A stretch of DNA of 6,979 nt from Alphaproteobacteria bacterium (GCA_028289725.1 JANQOH010000283.1:1-6979), one strand, 5' to 3'. Shown: positions 1 to 6,798, numbered from the stretch's first letter. Translations and numbers: made by a program. The notes: a model not told the origin generated them from the letters alone.

Positions 1-1
1 T

Positions 2-91
2 TTCATCGGCATCATCGCCGCACTGAAGTTCTTCAAATTTGGCGCATTTGGCGAGCGGCGCGTCGAAGATTCCGGGCCGGAGTCCTCGTGA
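2..91 (+). CDS. mrpF: Mrp/Mnh antiporter subunit F, C-terminal end only (partial)
   Basis: Only the last 29 codons and the TGA stop (89-91) are in the window; the gene begins to the left. The visible peptide starts with FIGIIAALKFFKF and ends in a charged, soluble tail (GERRVEDSGPESS). This fits the end of the last membrane helix and the cytoplasmic tail of MrpF/MnhF/MbhB proteins, which are about 90 residues long with three helices. The assignment rests mainly on position: subunit F directly precedes subunit G in Mrp and Mbh operons, and the stop overlaps the mrpG start by one base (TGATG). The fragment is too short for a firm call from sequence alone. Confidence 0.7.
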   Translation, partial: FIGIIAALKFFKFGAFGERRVEDSGPESS

Positions 92-432
92 TGGCCGTGA
101 TCGTCGATATCGTCTCCTGGGCGCTCATCTTGGCCGGCTCATTCTTTATCGTGGTCGGCGGCATCGGATTGGTTCGCCTGCCCGACTTCTATAGCCGCGG
201 CCACGCCGCCGGCATGACGGACACGCTTGGCGCGGCGCTGGTTATCCTCGGCCTCATGGTGGAAGCCGGCTGGTCGCTGAACCTTGGACGCCTGTTCTTC
301 ATTCTTGCCTTCCTATTTTTTACCAGCCCAACCGCCAGTCACGCCTTGGGTCACGCCGCTTTGTTTAGCGGGGTGAAACCATGGACGCGGCCAACGGATG
401 ATAATGCTGGGTATCCGGAGGCAAGGTCATAG
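91..432 (+). CDS. mrpG: Mrp/Mnh cation/proton antiporter subunit G
   Basis: This 113-residue protein has three predicted membrane helices (about 5-25, 43-60 and 67-85). It carries the subunit G signature: GGIGLVRLPDFYSRGHAAG at about 23-41 followed by TDTLG, and SPTASHALGHAA at 79-90. MrpG (MbhC in hydrogenases) is a small structural subunit of the multisubunit Na+/H+ antiporter in the inner membrane and is needed for assembly of the complex; it has no known catalytic centre. I chose ATG at 91, which shares its A with the mrpF stop and has GGAG at 79-82, eight bases upstream. GTG at 88 is a possible alternative, one residue longer. The C-terminal tail after residue 95 is hydrophilic. The TAG stop (430-432) overlaps the probable start of the next gene. 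Confidence 0.93.
   Translation: MAVIVDIVSWALILAGSFFIVVGGIGLVRLPDFYSRGHAAGMTDTLGAALVILGLMVEAGWSLNLGRLFFILAFLFFTSPTASHALGHAALFSGVKPWTRPTDDNAGYPEARS
417..421 (+). promoter_or_regulatory. Ribosome binding site pointing to an ATA start at 429
   Basis: GGAGG at 417-421 is a strong Shine-Dalgarno sequence inside the end of mrpG. Seven bases later, in the frame of the next protein, is ATA (429-431). The first in-frame standard start, GTG at 450, lies 28 bases from this site and has no site of its own. An in-frame TAA at 402-404 limits how far upstream the gene can begin. Confidence 0.6.
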
Positions 433-974
433 AAACGTTCACGCATATCGTGCTGCTTGTCCTCCTGGTCGTCACAGCCCTGACGATCGTGCGCGTACGA
501 AGCATTCTGGCTGTTGTCATGCTGGGCGGCATTTACAGCTTCCTCATGGCGAGTGTGTTCTTGGTACTCGATGCCGTGGACGTCGCATTTACGGAAGCGG
601 CGGTCGGCGCCGGTATTACCACCGTGCTTGGACTCGTGGCGCTGTCGCTGACCGTGGATCGGGAGAAGATCCCGAGCCACAACGCCCTCTTGCCCCTCGC
701 GGTGGTTGTCGTAACCGGCGCGGTCCTGTTGTTCGCAACGCAGGACATGCCGAACCTTGGCGACCCCAACGCAGCGCCCCATCAGCATGTCGCGCCGCGC
801 TATATCGAGGAGACGCCAAGAGCTATCGGCATTCCAAATATCGTGACAGCCGTCCTGGCGGACTATCGCAGCTTTGACACGCTCGGCGAGGTAGCGGTGA
901 TATTCACGGCGGGCATTGGCGTGATGCTGCTCCTCGGCCGACGGCGGAAACGCAAGCCAGAGGACTCGGAATGA
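429..974 (+). CDS. MbhD-MbhE fusion protein (DUF4040), equal to the MrpA C-terminal region
   Basis: Read from 429 this is 181 residues, with about five membrane helices and a basic, charged C-terminus (RRRKRKPEDSE). Two parts are visible. Residues about 1-80 match MbhD/DUF4040, with the hallmark DAVDVAFTEAAVGAG at 48-62. Residues about 105-170 match MbhE, with HQHVAPRYIEE near 119-127 and NIVTAVLADYRSFDTLGEV at 137-155. In classical Mrp these two parts form the C-terminal third of MrpA; in Mbh they are separate genes mbhD and mbhE. The protein should be a membrane subunit of the antiporter, placed next to the large antiporter-like subunits. The TGA overlaps the mrpB start (ATGA, 971-974). The start is uncertain: ATA at 429 fits the ribosome site and the expected N-terminus, while GTG at 450 is the first standard start and would remove seven residues. 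Confidence 0.9.
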   Translation: METFTHIVLLVLLVVTALTIVRVRSILAVVMLGGIYSFLMASVFLVLDAVDVAFTEAAVGAGITTVLGLVALSLTVDREKIPSHNALLPLAVVVVTGAVLLFATQDMPNLGDPNAAPHQHVAPRYIEETPRAIGIPNIVTAVLADYRSFDTLGEVAVIFTAGIGVMLLLGRRRKRKPEDSE

Positions 975-1399
975 GAGAGCATCTGATCCTTCGGCTGGTC
1001 AGCAAATTTCTGATCCCGTTCATCATTTTGTTCGGCTTATACGTCCAATTCCATGGCGACTTTGGACCCGGCGGCGGCTTTCAGGCGGGCGTCATCATCG
1101 CCGCCGGCTGCATTCTTTACGGCCTGGTTTATGGGCTCGAAGCCTTGCGCCAGGCCATCCCCCAATCGATCGTCATCACGCTGGTTGCCTTGGGGTTGAC
1201 CATCTATGCCGGGACCGGGTTCGTCACCATGATGCTCGGCGGAAAGTATCTGGACTATCAGTGGCTCGCGCACGATCCCGCGCATGGCCATCACTACGGC
1301 ATTCTCATCGTCGAGCTTGGCGTCGGAATCACCGTCGCGGCGACGATGCTCGCGATCTACTACGGCTTCGCCGGACGCGGCGAACCCACGGATAGCTGA
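971..1399 (+). CDS. mrpB: Mrp/Mnh cation/proton antiporter subunit B
   Basis: This 142-residue protein has four predicted membrane helices. The MnhB domain is clear: HGDFGPGGGFQAG at 28-40, after the first helix, and HHYGILIVELGVGITVAAT at 107-125 in the last helix, with E115 in the conserved position. MrpB (MbhF) is an integral subunit of the antiporter complex. The start ATG overlaps the previous stop (ATGA) and has AGAGGA at 959-964, six bases upstream. A 14-base gap, the only one among the first seven genes, separates the TGA (1397-1399) from mrpC. The family assignment is firm; the transported cation cannot be told from this subunit. Confidence 0.95.
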   Translation: MREHLILRLVSKFLIPFIILFGLYVQFHGDFGPGGGFQAGVIIAAGCILYGLVYGLEALRQAIPQSIVITLVALGLTIYAGTGFVTMMLGGKYLDYQWLAHDPAHGHHYGILIVELGVGITVAATMLAIYYGFAGRGEPTDS

Positions 1400-1413
1400 G
1401 CAGAGACGCGACC

Positions 1414-1779
1414 ATGGATGTGCTCGGCAAATACAGCTACTGGGTGGCGATCATCGTCATGATGATTGGCTTCTACGTCGTGATCGACCGCGGCAATCTG
1501 CTCAAGAAACTGGTCGGACTGAACATCTTTCAGACCGCGGTGTTCATGCTCTACATCTCGAGCGGCAAAGTGGCGGGCGGCACGGCGCCGATCCTGTATG
1601 ACGGCGACGCGCCCTTTTCGAATCCACTCCCGCACGTGCTCATCCTGACCGCGATTGTTGTGGGCGTCGCCACCTTGGCACTCGGCTTGGCCTTGGTCGT
1701 CCGGATTAAGGAAGCCTACGGCACGGTCGAGGAAGACGAGATTCAAGCGATCGAAAATCGGGAAGAGGACGCGGCATGA
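1414..1779 (+). CDS. mrpC: Mrp/Mnh antiporter subunit C (NuoK-like)
   Basis: This 121-residue protein has three predicted membrane helices and an acidic cytoplasmic tail (residues 105-121). It shows the NuoK/MnhC signature: KLVGLNIFQTAVFML at 32-46 and NPLPHVLILTAIVVGVAT at 70-87, which closely follows the Mrp version rather than complex I NuoK. MrpC (MbhG) is the NuoK counterpart and is thought to lie in the proton path between the large antiporter-like subunits. The start ATG at 1414 has only a weak purine-rich stretch upstream (1401-1407), so translation may depend partly on ribosomes finishing mrpB. The stop overlaps the mrpD start (ATGA, 1776-1779). Confidence 0.95.
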   Translation: MDVLGKYSYWVAIIVMMIGFYVVIDRGNLLKKLVGLNIFQTAVFMLYISSGKVAGGTAPILYDGDAPFSNPLPHVLILTAIVVGVATLALGLALVVRIKEAYGTVEEDEIQAIENREEDAA

Positions 1780-3254
1780 TCAGCGCGAACATGGCCGCGC
1801 TGCAAGTCGCGGTGCCGTTGATCGGCGCGCCACTGTGCACATTGATCGGACGTGGAACCCGCGCCTGGCTCTTTGCGACGCTTGTCACCTGGTTCGCCTT
1901 CGCCATGTCGATCGGCCTGCTCGTCGAAGTCATGCAGAACGGGGCGTTCAGCTATTATATGGGCAACTGGCCCGCGCCGTGGGGCATCGAATATCGCGTC
2001 GATCACCTATCCGCGTTCGTTTTGCTCTTCATCACGGGCATCGCCTCAGTGGTGATGCTGTTTGCCTACAACAGCGTCGAGAATGAAATCGCCGCAGACA
2101 AGCACCGCCTGTTCTACACGGCTTATCTGCTGACCCTCGCCGGCCTTCTGGGCATGGCGATCACTGGCGACGCGTTCAACGCGTTCGTGTTCATGGAGAT
2201 CTCGTCACTATCCGGCTACGTGCTGATCAGCCTTGGCCGTGACCGACGCGCCTTGTTCGCAAGCTATCAATATCTCGTATTGGGCACAATCGGCGCGACG
2301 TTCTTCGTCATCGGCATCGGTCTGCTCTATATGGCCACCGGCACGCTGAATTTGGCGGATTTGGCCACGCGCTTGCCGCGCCTCGGTGAAAATTTCGTCG
2401 TGTTCGCGGGCTTTGTGTTTCTGATGGTCGGACTCAGCCTCAAAGTCGCGCTGTTCCCGCTGCACCTGTGGCTACCGAACGCGTACACCTACGCGCCATC
2501 GATGGTTTCAGCCTTGTTGGCCGCGTCGGCGACCAAAGTTGGCGTCTATCTGTTTCTGCGGTTCCTGTTCGACGTTTTCGGCATCCGGTTCATCATCGAC
2601 ACCTGGCCGCTCGCTGAGATTTTCATGGCATTGGCCATTATCGCCGCTGTGATGGGATCGTTGGTTGCGATTACGCAAATCAATGTCAAACGGTTGCTCG
2701 CCTATTCGTCGATTGCGCAGATCGGCTACATCGTTCTCGGCATAAGCTTCGTAAATCTGACCGGGCTGACTGGCGCCGTCGTTCACCTGTTCAATCACGC
2801 TTTAATGAAAGGTGTGATGTTCCTCGCCATCGGCAGTGTGTTGATGCGCGTCGGCGGCACGCGCTTTGTCCATATCCGGGGCCTCGGAAAACGCATGCCA
2901 ATGACCATGGCGGCGTTCGTAATCGCGGGCCTCAGCATGATCGGCGTGCCGGGAACGGTTGGCTTTGTCAGCAAGTGGTACCTGGTTCTGGCCGCGATTG
3001 AACGCGGTTTGTGGCCCGTCGCCATCATTGTCATGGCCACGTCCTTGATGGCCGTTGTCTATGTCTGGCGCGTCGTTGAAGCCGCCTATTTCGCTGAGCC
3101 GGAGGCCAACCACGAGATTGCCGAGGCACCGTGGCCGATGGTGACGGCCACGTGGATCCTGGCGATTGCTTGTATCCTGTTCGGCCTGACCACGGATCTC
3201 ACCATCGGTGTTGCGCAAAGCGCTGCGGTCATGCTGCTCGGGGGCGGACAGTGA
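1776..3254 (+). CDS. mrpD: Mrp/Mnh cation/proton antiporter subunit D
   Basis: This 492-residue polytopic protein (about 14 helices) belongs to the proton-conducting transporter family (NuoL/M/N, MrpA/D). The ion-path residues of the family are present: E141 in the TM5 motif FMEISSLSGY, K223 and H230 in SLKVALFPLHLWLPNAY, K254 in ASATKVGVYLF, H337/H341/K345 in HLFNHALMKG, and K400 in GFVSKWYL. Immediate linkage to mrpB and mrpC and the LWLPNAYTYAPS stretch support subunit D (MbhH) rather than a complex I subunit. It should couple proton movement to export of Na+ or another monovalent cation. The start ATG overlaps the mrpC stop and has AGAGGA at 1764-1769, six bases upstream. The TGA (3252-3254) overlaps the GTG start of the next large subunit. 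All key residues are intact, so it should be active. Confidence 0.95.
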   Translation: MISANMAALQVAVPLIGAPLCTLIGRGTRAWLFATLVTWFAFAMSIGLLVEVMQNGAFSYYMGNWPAPWGIEYRVDHLSAFVLLFITGIASVVMLFAYNSVENEIAADKHRLFYTAYLLTLAGLLGMAITGDAFNAFVFMEISSLSGYVLISLGRDRRALFASYQYLVLGTIGATFFVIGIGLLYMATGTLNLADLATRLPRLGENFVVFAGFVFLMVGLSLKVALFPLHLWLPNAYTYAPSMVSALLAASATKVGVYLFLRFLFDVFGIRFIIDTWPLAEIFMALAIIAAVMGSLVAITQINVKRLLAYSSIAQIGYIVLGISFVNLTGLTGAVVHLFNHALMKGVMFLAIGSVLMRVGGTRFVHIRGLGKRMPMTMAAFVIAGLSMIGVPGTVGFVSKWYLVLAAIERGLWPVAIIVMATSLMAVVYVWRVVEAAYFAEPEANHEIAEAPWPMVTATWILAIACILFGLTTDLTIGVAQSAAVMLLGGGQ

Positions 3255-4711
3255 GCGTCGAAGCGATGGTCGGCTTTGCGCCATTTCTGCCGCTGATCGG
3301 CGCGGTCATGATTTGGCTCGCCGGCCCGCGGCCGAATGTGCGCGAAGGTGTCACGCTGGTGACCGCTTTCGCTTTGTTGGCCGCCGTGGCGTCGGTTACG
3401 CCCGCGGTTATGGCGGGCGACCGGCCAGAAGCGGTCTTGTGGGAGCTCATGCCCGGTCTCGCCATCGCGTTCGAGGTCGAGCCACTCGGCATGCTGTTCG
3501 CGTTGATCGCCGCGCTTCTGTGGATTCCGAACTCAATCTATTCGATCGGTTATATGCGCGCGCATCACGAAAAGAACCAGACGCGGTTCTATACCTGTTT
3601 CGCGGTCGCGCTATCGGGCGCGGTCGGCGTCGCGTTTGCCGGGAACATGTTCACGCTGTTCCTGTTCTATGAAATCCTTACCATCTCGACATTCCCGCTC
3701 GTCACGCATGCCGGTACCGAGAATGCCAAACGTTCGGGCCGCGTGTATCTCGGCATTTTGCTCGGCACGTCGATCGGCTTCCAGTTGCTCGCGATCATCA
3801 TCACCTACGCGCTGACCGGCACGCTCGACTTCGAAGAAGGCGGCATTTTGGCGGGTCAAGTGCAGCCCGTCGTGATCGCCGTACTGTTCGCGTTGTACAT
3901 ATTTGGCATTGGCAAGGCGGCGATCATGCCGTTCCACCGGTGGCTGCCGGCCGCGATGGTCGCGCCAACACCTGTCAGCGCCCTCCTCCATGCGGTGGCG
4001 GTCGTCAAGGCCGGCGTGTTCACCGTGCTGAAGGTGGTCATCTACATTTTCGGCCTCGACCTAATGCAAGGCGCGCATCCCGGCATGTGGGTGCCCTGGC
4101 TCGCGACCTTCACGTTGATCGTGGCGTCGCTCATTGCGCTTACAAAAGACAATCTGAAAGCGCGCCTCGCCTATTCGACCGTCAGCCAACTTGCATATAT
4201 CGTTCTCGGCGCCTCAATCGCGACTTCGGGCGCGATCGTCGGCGGCGGTATGCACATGCTGACGCACGCGTTCGGCAAGATCACTTTGTTCATGTGCGCC
4301 GGCGCGATCATTATCACTGCGCATAAGGAAAAAATTAGCGACATGCGCGGTATCGGGCGAGCGATGCCGATTACCATGTTCGCCTTTCTCATCGGCGCGC
4401 TCAGCGTTATCGGCTTGCCGCCGTTCGGCGGCGCCTGGAGCAAGTGGTACTTGGCGCTCGGCATGATGGAAGCGGGTCAGCTCGTGTTCCTGGCCGCGTT
4501 GATGATCTCCACGCTGCTCAATATCGGCTACTTAATGCCCGTGGTCTTCCGCGCGTTCTTCCCGGGCGACGGGGCAAACGCGTTCGATGGCGGCGTGAAG
4601 GAAGCCCCGCTCGCTTGTTTGGCGCCCATCGCCTTCACAGCCTTCGTTTGCCTGGTCCTGTTCATGTTCCCGGACCCGGCTTATCAGTTGCTCCTGCAAC
4701 TCGTGCCGTAG
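3251..4711 (+). CDS. Second large antiporter-like subunit (NuoL / MrpA N-terminal type)
   Basis: This 486-residue polytopic membrane protein (about 14 helices) is of the same superfamily as MrpD but clearly distinct from it. The motif APTPVSALLHAVAVVKAG at 238-255 resembles NuoL and the MrpA N-terminal half (TPVSA.LH...K/TAG) more than MrpD. Ion-path residues are intact: E141 in LFYEILTIS, K222 in FGIGKAAIMPFHRWLP, H247, K253, H335/H339/K343 in HMLTHAFGK, and K398 in GAWSKWYL. It ends about where the antiporter-like core ends and lacks the MbhD/E region of full MrpA, which is encoded separately at 429-974. I chose GTG at 3251: it overlaps the mrpD stop (GTGA) and has GGGGG at 3240-3244 six bases upstream; ATG at 3266 would be five residues shorter. 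Automatic annotation may simply call it a second subunit D. Likely role: the second proton/cation channel of the complex. Confidence 0.92.
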   Translation: MSVEAMVGFAPFLPLIGAVMIWLAGPRPNVREGVTLVTAFALLAAVASVTPAVMAGDRPEAVLWELMPGLAIAFEVEPLGMLFALIAALLWIPNSIYSIGYMRAHHEKNQTRFYTCFAVALSGAVGVAFAGNMFTLFLFYEILTISTFPLVTHAGTENAKRSGRVYLGILLGTSIGFQLLAIIITYALTGTLDFEEGGILAGQVQPVVIAVLFALYIFGIGKAAIMPFHRWLPAAMVAPTPVSALLHAVAVVKAGVFTVLKVVIYIFGLDLMQGAHPGMWVPWLATFTLIVASLIALTKDNLKARLAYSTVSQLAYIVLGASIATSGAIVGGGMHMLTHAFGKITLFMCAGAIIITAHKEKISDMRGIGRAMPITMFAFLIGALSVIGLPPFGGAWSKWYLALGMMEAGQLVFLAALMISTLLNIGYLMPVVFRAFFPGDGANAFDGGVKEAPLACLAPIAFTAFVCLVLFMFPDPAYQLLLQLVP

Positions 4712-4786
4712 CGAGAGATAGAGACGCGCCGCGGTCGCATTTGAAATGTTGGCAGCTTCAGGACACTAGGACTCTGGGATGAGGTG
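4712..4786 (+). other. Intergenic gap within the antiporter cluster
   Basis: This is the longest gap between antiporter genes; the others overlap or lie 14 bases apart. I see no convincing promoter, no hairpin followed by a T-run and no small gene. GGGA at 4776-4779 and GAGG at 4781-4784 could bind the ribosome for the gene at 4787. Read-through transcription from the upstream genes is the simplest model. Confidence 0.5.
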
Positions 4787-5038
4787 ATGAGCGAAACGGG
4801 AGAGAAACACTGGCTTGTCAGACAGGAGACCGTGCGTTTGCTTTGGCGCGTCGGTCTAGCTGTGTTGGCGCTCCTGGTCATCGGCGATTTCTTTGTCCAC
4901 GGTCACCCCTATTCCCGGATTGATGGCACTTTCGGCTTTTACGCGTGGTACGGGCTCATTACTTGCGCGGCTATGGTAATTGTCGCGAAGGGGCTTGGCG
5001 TCTTCTTGAAGCGCAGGGACACTTATTATGACAATTAG
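4787..5038 (+). CDS. Small two-helix membrane protein of unknown function, antiporter-linked
   Basis: I cannot name this 83-residue protein. It has a charged N-terminus (1-20), a first membrane helix at about 20-36, a loop containing FFVHGHPYSRIDGTFGF (35-51), a second helix at about 50-73 rich in aromatic and small residues (FYAWYGLITCAAMVIVAK), and a cytoplasmic tail ending KRRDTYYDN. The pattern of a histidine/glycine loop, GFYAWYG and a terminal YYD looks like a conserved family, and I have an impression of similar small proteins next to Mrp-like clusters, but I cannot confirm that here. It lies between two large antiporter-like subunits and its stop overlaps the next start by 11 bases, so the pair are probably translated together. 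The likely role is an accessory or assembly subunit that packs beside the third large subunit; this is inference. ATG at 4787 was chosen over GTG at 4784 because GGGA at 4776-4779 lies seven bases upstream of it. Confidence 0.85.
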   Translation: MSETGEKHWLVRQETVRLLWRVGLAVLALLVIGDFFVHGHPYSRIDGTFGFYAWYGLITCAAMVIVAKGLGVFLKRRDTYYDN

Positions 5039-6713
5039 TGAGTTCCCGCCCGGCCTTATCCTTGTCCTCGGCGCTCTGCTCCTGCCCTTCGCGGACAATC
5101 GCATCAGACCCATCCTCGTCCTCGGTCTGCCGCTGTTGACACTTGCGATGGTATGGCGTCTGCCGGACGGGGCGTTCGCTGTCGTACCCATCCTGGACTA
5201 CGAATTGGTTCTCGTGCGCAGTGATGCGCTGAGCCGTCTCTTCGCCATCATCTTTTCCATCATGACGTTTGCTGGAGGTCTGTTCGCCCTCAACCAGAAA
5301 CGGGTGATGGAGCTGGTTGCAGTCTTTGTTTATGCCGGTAGTGCGATCGGAGTCGTTCTGTCCGGTGACTTGTTGAGCCTGTTTTTCTTCTGGGAAGCCA
5401 TGGCGTTGGCTTCCACCCTGGTGGTGCTGTCGGTGGGTAGCGACCTTTCTTACCGGGTCTCCATGCGCTATTTGCTGGTCCACATATTCGGCGGCGCCCT
5501 TCTGTTGATGGGAATTGTGGTGCATGTTTTCGAAACGGGATCCACCACATTCGCCGCCATGGAGCCCAGTTCCCTTGGCGCCATCCTAATCCTCGCCGGC
5601 TTCCTCGTTAACGCCGGTGCGCCACCTTTATCGGCGTGGCTGTCCGACGCCTACCCCGAAGCGTCCTACAGTGGCACCGTGTTCCTTTCCGCCTTTACCA
5701 CCAAAGCGGCGGTATATGTATTGCTGCGCGGCTTTCCCGGCACCGAGATTCTTATCTTCGTCGGGATTTTCATGATTTTTTACGGAATTATCTATGCGCT
5801 GCTGGAGAACGACATGCGGCGCATCCTCGCATACAGCATCGTGAACCAAGTGGGGTTCATGGTGACCGGTATCGGGATCGGCACCGAAATGGCCATGAAT
5901 GGCGTGGCCGCCCACGCCTTCACGCATATCATCTATAAGGCACTGTTGCTGATGTCGGCGGGCGCTGTCCTTTACATGACTGGAAAGCGCAAGTGCACGG
6001 ACCTAGGCGGTCTGTTCCAGAGCATGCCCCTCACGACCATTTGCGGCATCGTTGGTGCGCTCTCGATTTCGTCGTTTCCATTGACCTCCGGTTTCATTAG
6101 CAAGTCGATGATCAGTCAGGCAGCCGCGGATGAGGCCCTGATTGTCGTCTGGTTCCTGCTGTTGGCGGCCTCGGCGGGCGTGTTTCTCCATGCCGGCATT
6201 AAGTTCCCCTGGTTTGTCTTTTTCCAAAAGGACTCGGGCTTGCGCCCGCCAGACCCGCCTTGGAACATGCGACTAGCAATGATCCTCTTCGCGGGGCTGT
6301 GCATTGGTCTGGGAATATGGCCGGAATTCCTATATGCGATGCTACCCTTTCCGGTAGACTACGTGCCCTACACCGTGCCGCATGTCGTCAACATGTTGCA
6401 GCTCCTGCTGTTCTCGGGCTTTGCTTTCTTCCTCTTGCTGCCTTTGATGAAACGAACGCTGACAATCACCCTAGACTTCGATTGGCTCGGGCGCCGACTG
6501 GGCAAGAACTTAGCCATCGGGGTTGGCAACGCGATCGACACCGCTTGGCGGAGCCTGTTGTCGGGCCTGCAAGGCGGGATCATGAACGTGCTCGATCACA
6601 TGTATCGCAGCCACGGTCCGCGCGGCGTTCTGTCGCGCGCTTGGCCAATCGGCTCGACCGTCATGTGGATCGCGGTCTTGCTCACCGTCTACCTGTTGGT
6701 CATCTACAACTAG
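5028..6713 (+). CDS. Third large antiporter-like subunit (MrpD/NuoM-type) with C-terminal extension
   Basis: This 561-residue polytopic protein belongs to the proton-conducting transporter family. Conserved features include E123 in FFFWEAMALAS (TM5), K226 in LSAFTTKAAVYVLLR (TM8), H296/H300/K304 in HAFTHIIYKALLL, and K359 in SGFISKSMI. The TM7 motif reads FLVNAGAPPLSAWLSDAYPE (192-211): the usual lysine is N195, and the usual histidine and proline of PLHxWLPDA are S202 and S206. The C-terminus is longer than in the other two subunits: a helix near 453-473, TLTITLDFDWLGRRLGKNL (477-495), an amphipathic stretch to about 540, and a final helix at 543-560. This resembles the lateral or anchoring extension seen in NuoL-like proteins. 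ATG at 5028 has AGGGA at 5015-5019 eight bases upstream and overlaps the preceding gene by 11 bases. It probably forms a third, possibly modified, ion channel of the complex; annotation pipelines would likely call it subunit D. Confidence 0.92.
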   Translation: MTISEFPPGLILVLGALLLPFADNRIRPILVLGLPLLTLAMVWRLPDGAFAVVPILDYELVLVRSDALSRLFAIIFSIMTFAGGLFALNQKRVMELVAVFVYAGSAIGVVLSGDLLSLFFFWEAMALASTLVVLSVGSDLSYRVSMRYLLVHIFGGALLLMGIVVHVFETGSTTFAAMEPSSLGAILILAGFLVNAGAPPLSAWLSDAYPEASYSGTVFLSAFTTKAAVYVLLRGFPGTEILIFVGIFMIFYGIIYALLENDMRRILAYSIVNQVGFMVTGIGIGTEMAMNGVAAHAFTHIIYKALLLMSAGAVLYMTGKRKCTDLGGLFQSMPLTTICGIVGALSISSFPLTSGFISKSMISQAAADEALIVVWFLLLAASAGVFLHAGIKFPWFVFFQKDSGLRPPDPPWNMRLAMILFAGLCIGLGIWPEFLYAMLPFPVDYVPYTVPHVVNMLQLLLFSGFAFFLLLPLMKRTLTITLDFDWLGRRLGKNLAIGVGNAIDTAWRSLLSGLQGGIMNVLDHMYRSHGPRGVLSRAWPIGSTVMWIAVLLTVYLLVIYN

Positions 6714-6798
6714 GTACCATCGGGTGCCTCCGGACGTCGCGGCAATGGCCGCTGCCTGACCCGCGTGCTAGGTTCGCGCCCCGACTAAGGGGGACGCG

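Noticed and set aside
351..788. Long minus-strand reading frame of 145 codons
   Set aside because: It lies opposite mrpG and the MbhD/E gene, is rich in His, Arg, Gln and Asp in the way antisense frames of GC-rich genes are, and shows no domain or membrane pattern.
398..877. Plus-strand reading frame of 159 codons in another frame
   Set aside because: It overlaps the clearly conserved MbhD/E protein almost completely and has an arginine-rich composition typical of a shifted frame.
3131..3250. Forty-codon upstream extension of the second large subunit
   Set aside because: The added peptide is hydrophilic and Cys/His-rich and overlaps mrpD; GTG at 3251 with GGGGG upstream and the GTGA overlap is a much better start.
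1776..6713. A complex I (nuo) operon or a Mbh-type hydrogenase
   Set aside because: Subunits B, F and G and the MbhD/E protein are Mrp/Mbh-specific, and no iron-sulfur, flavin or nickel-iron subunit is present in the window; upstream genes could still change this.
3251..6713. DAB-type inorganic carbon accumulation system (DabB with DabA)
   Set aside because: DabB is a protein of this same superfamily, but no DabA-like (DUF2309) gene is next to either subunit here and the Mrp small subunits explain the context.
6739..6752. Possible terminator hairpin GCGGC-AATG-GCCGC after the antiporter operon
   Set aside because: The stem is only five pairs and no T-run follows; short GC palindromes are expected by chance in this composition.
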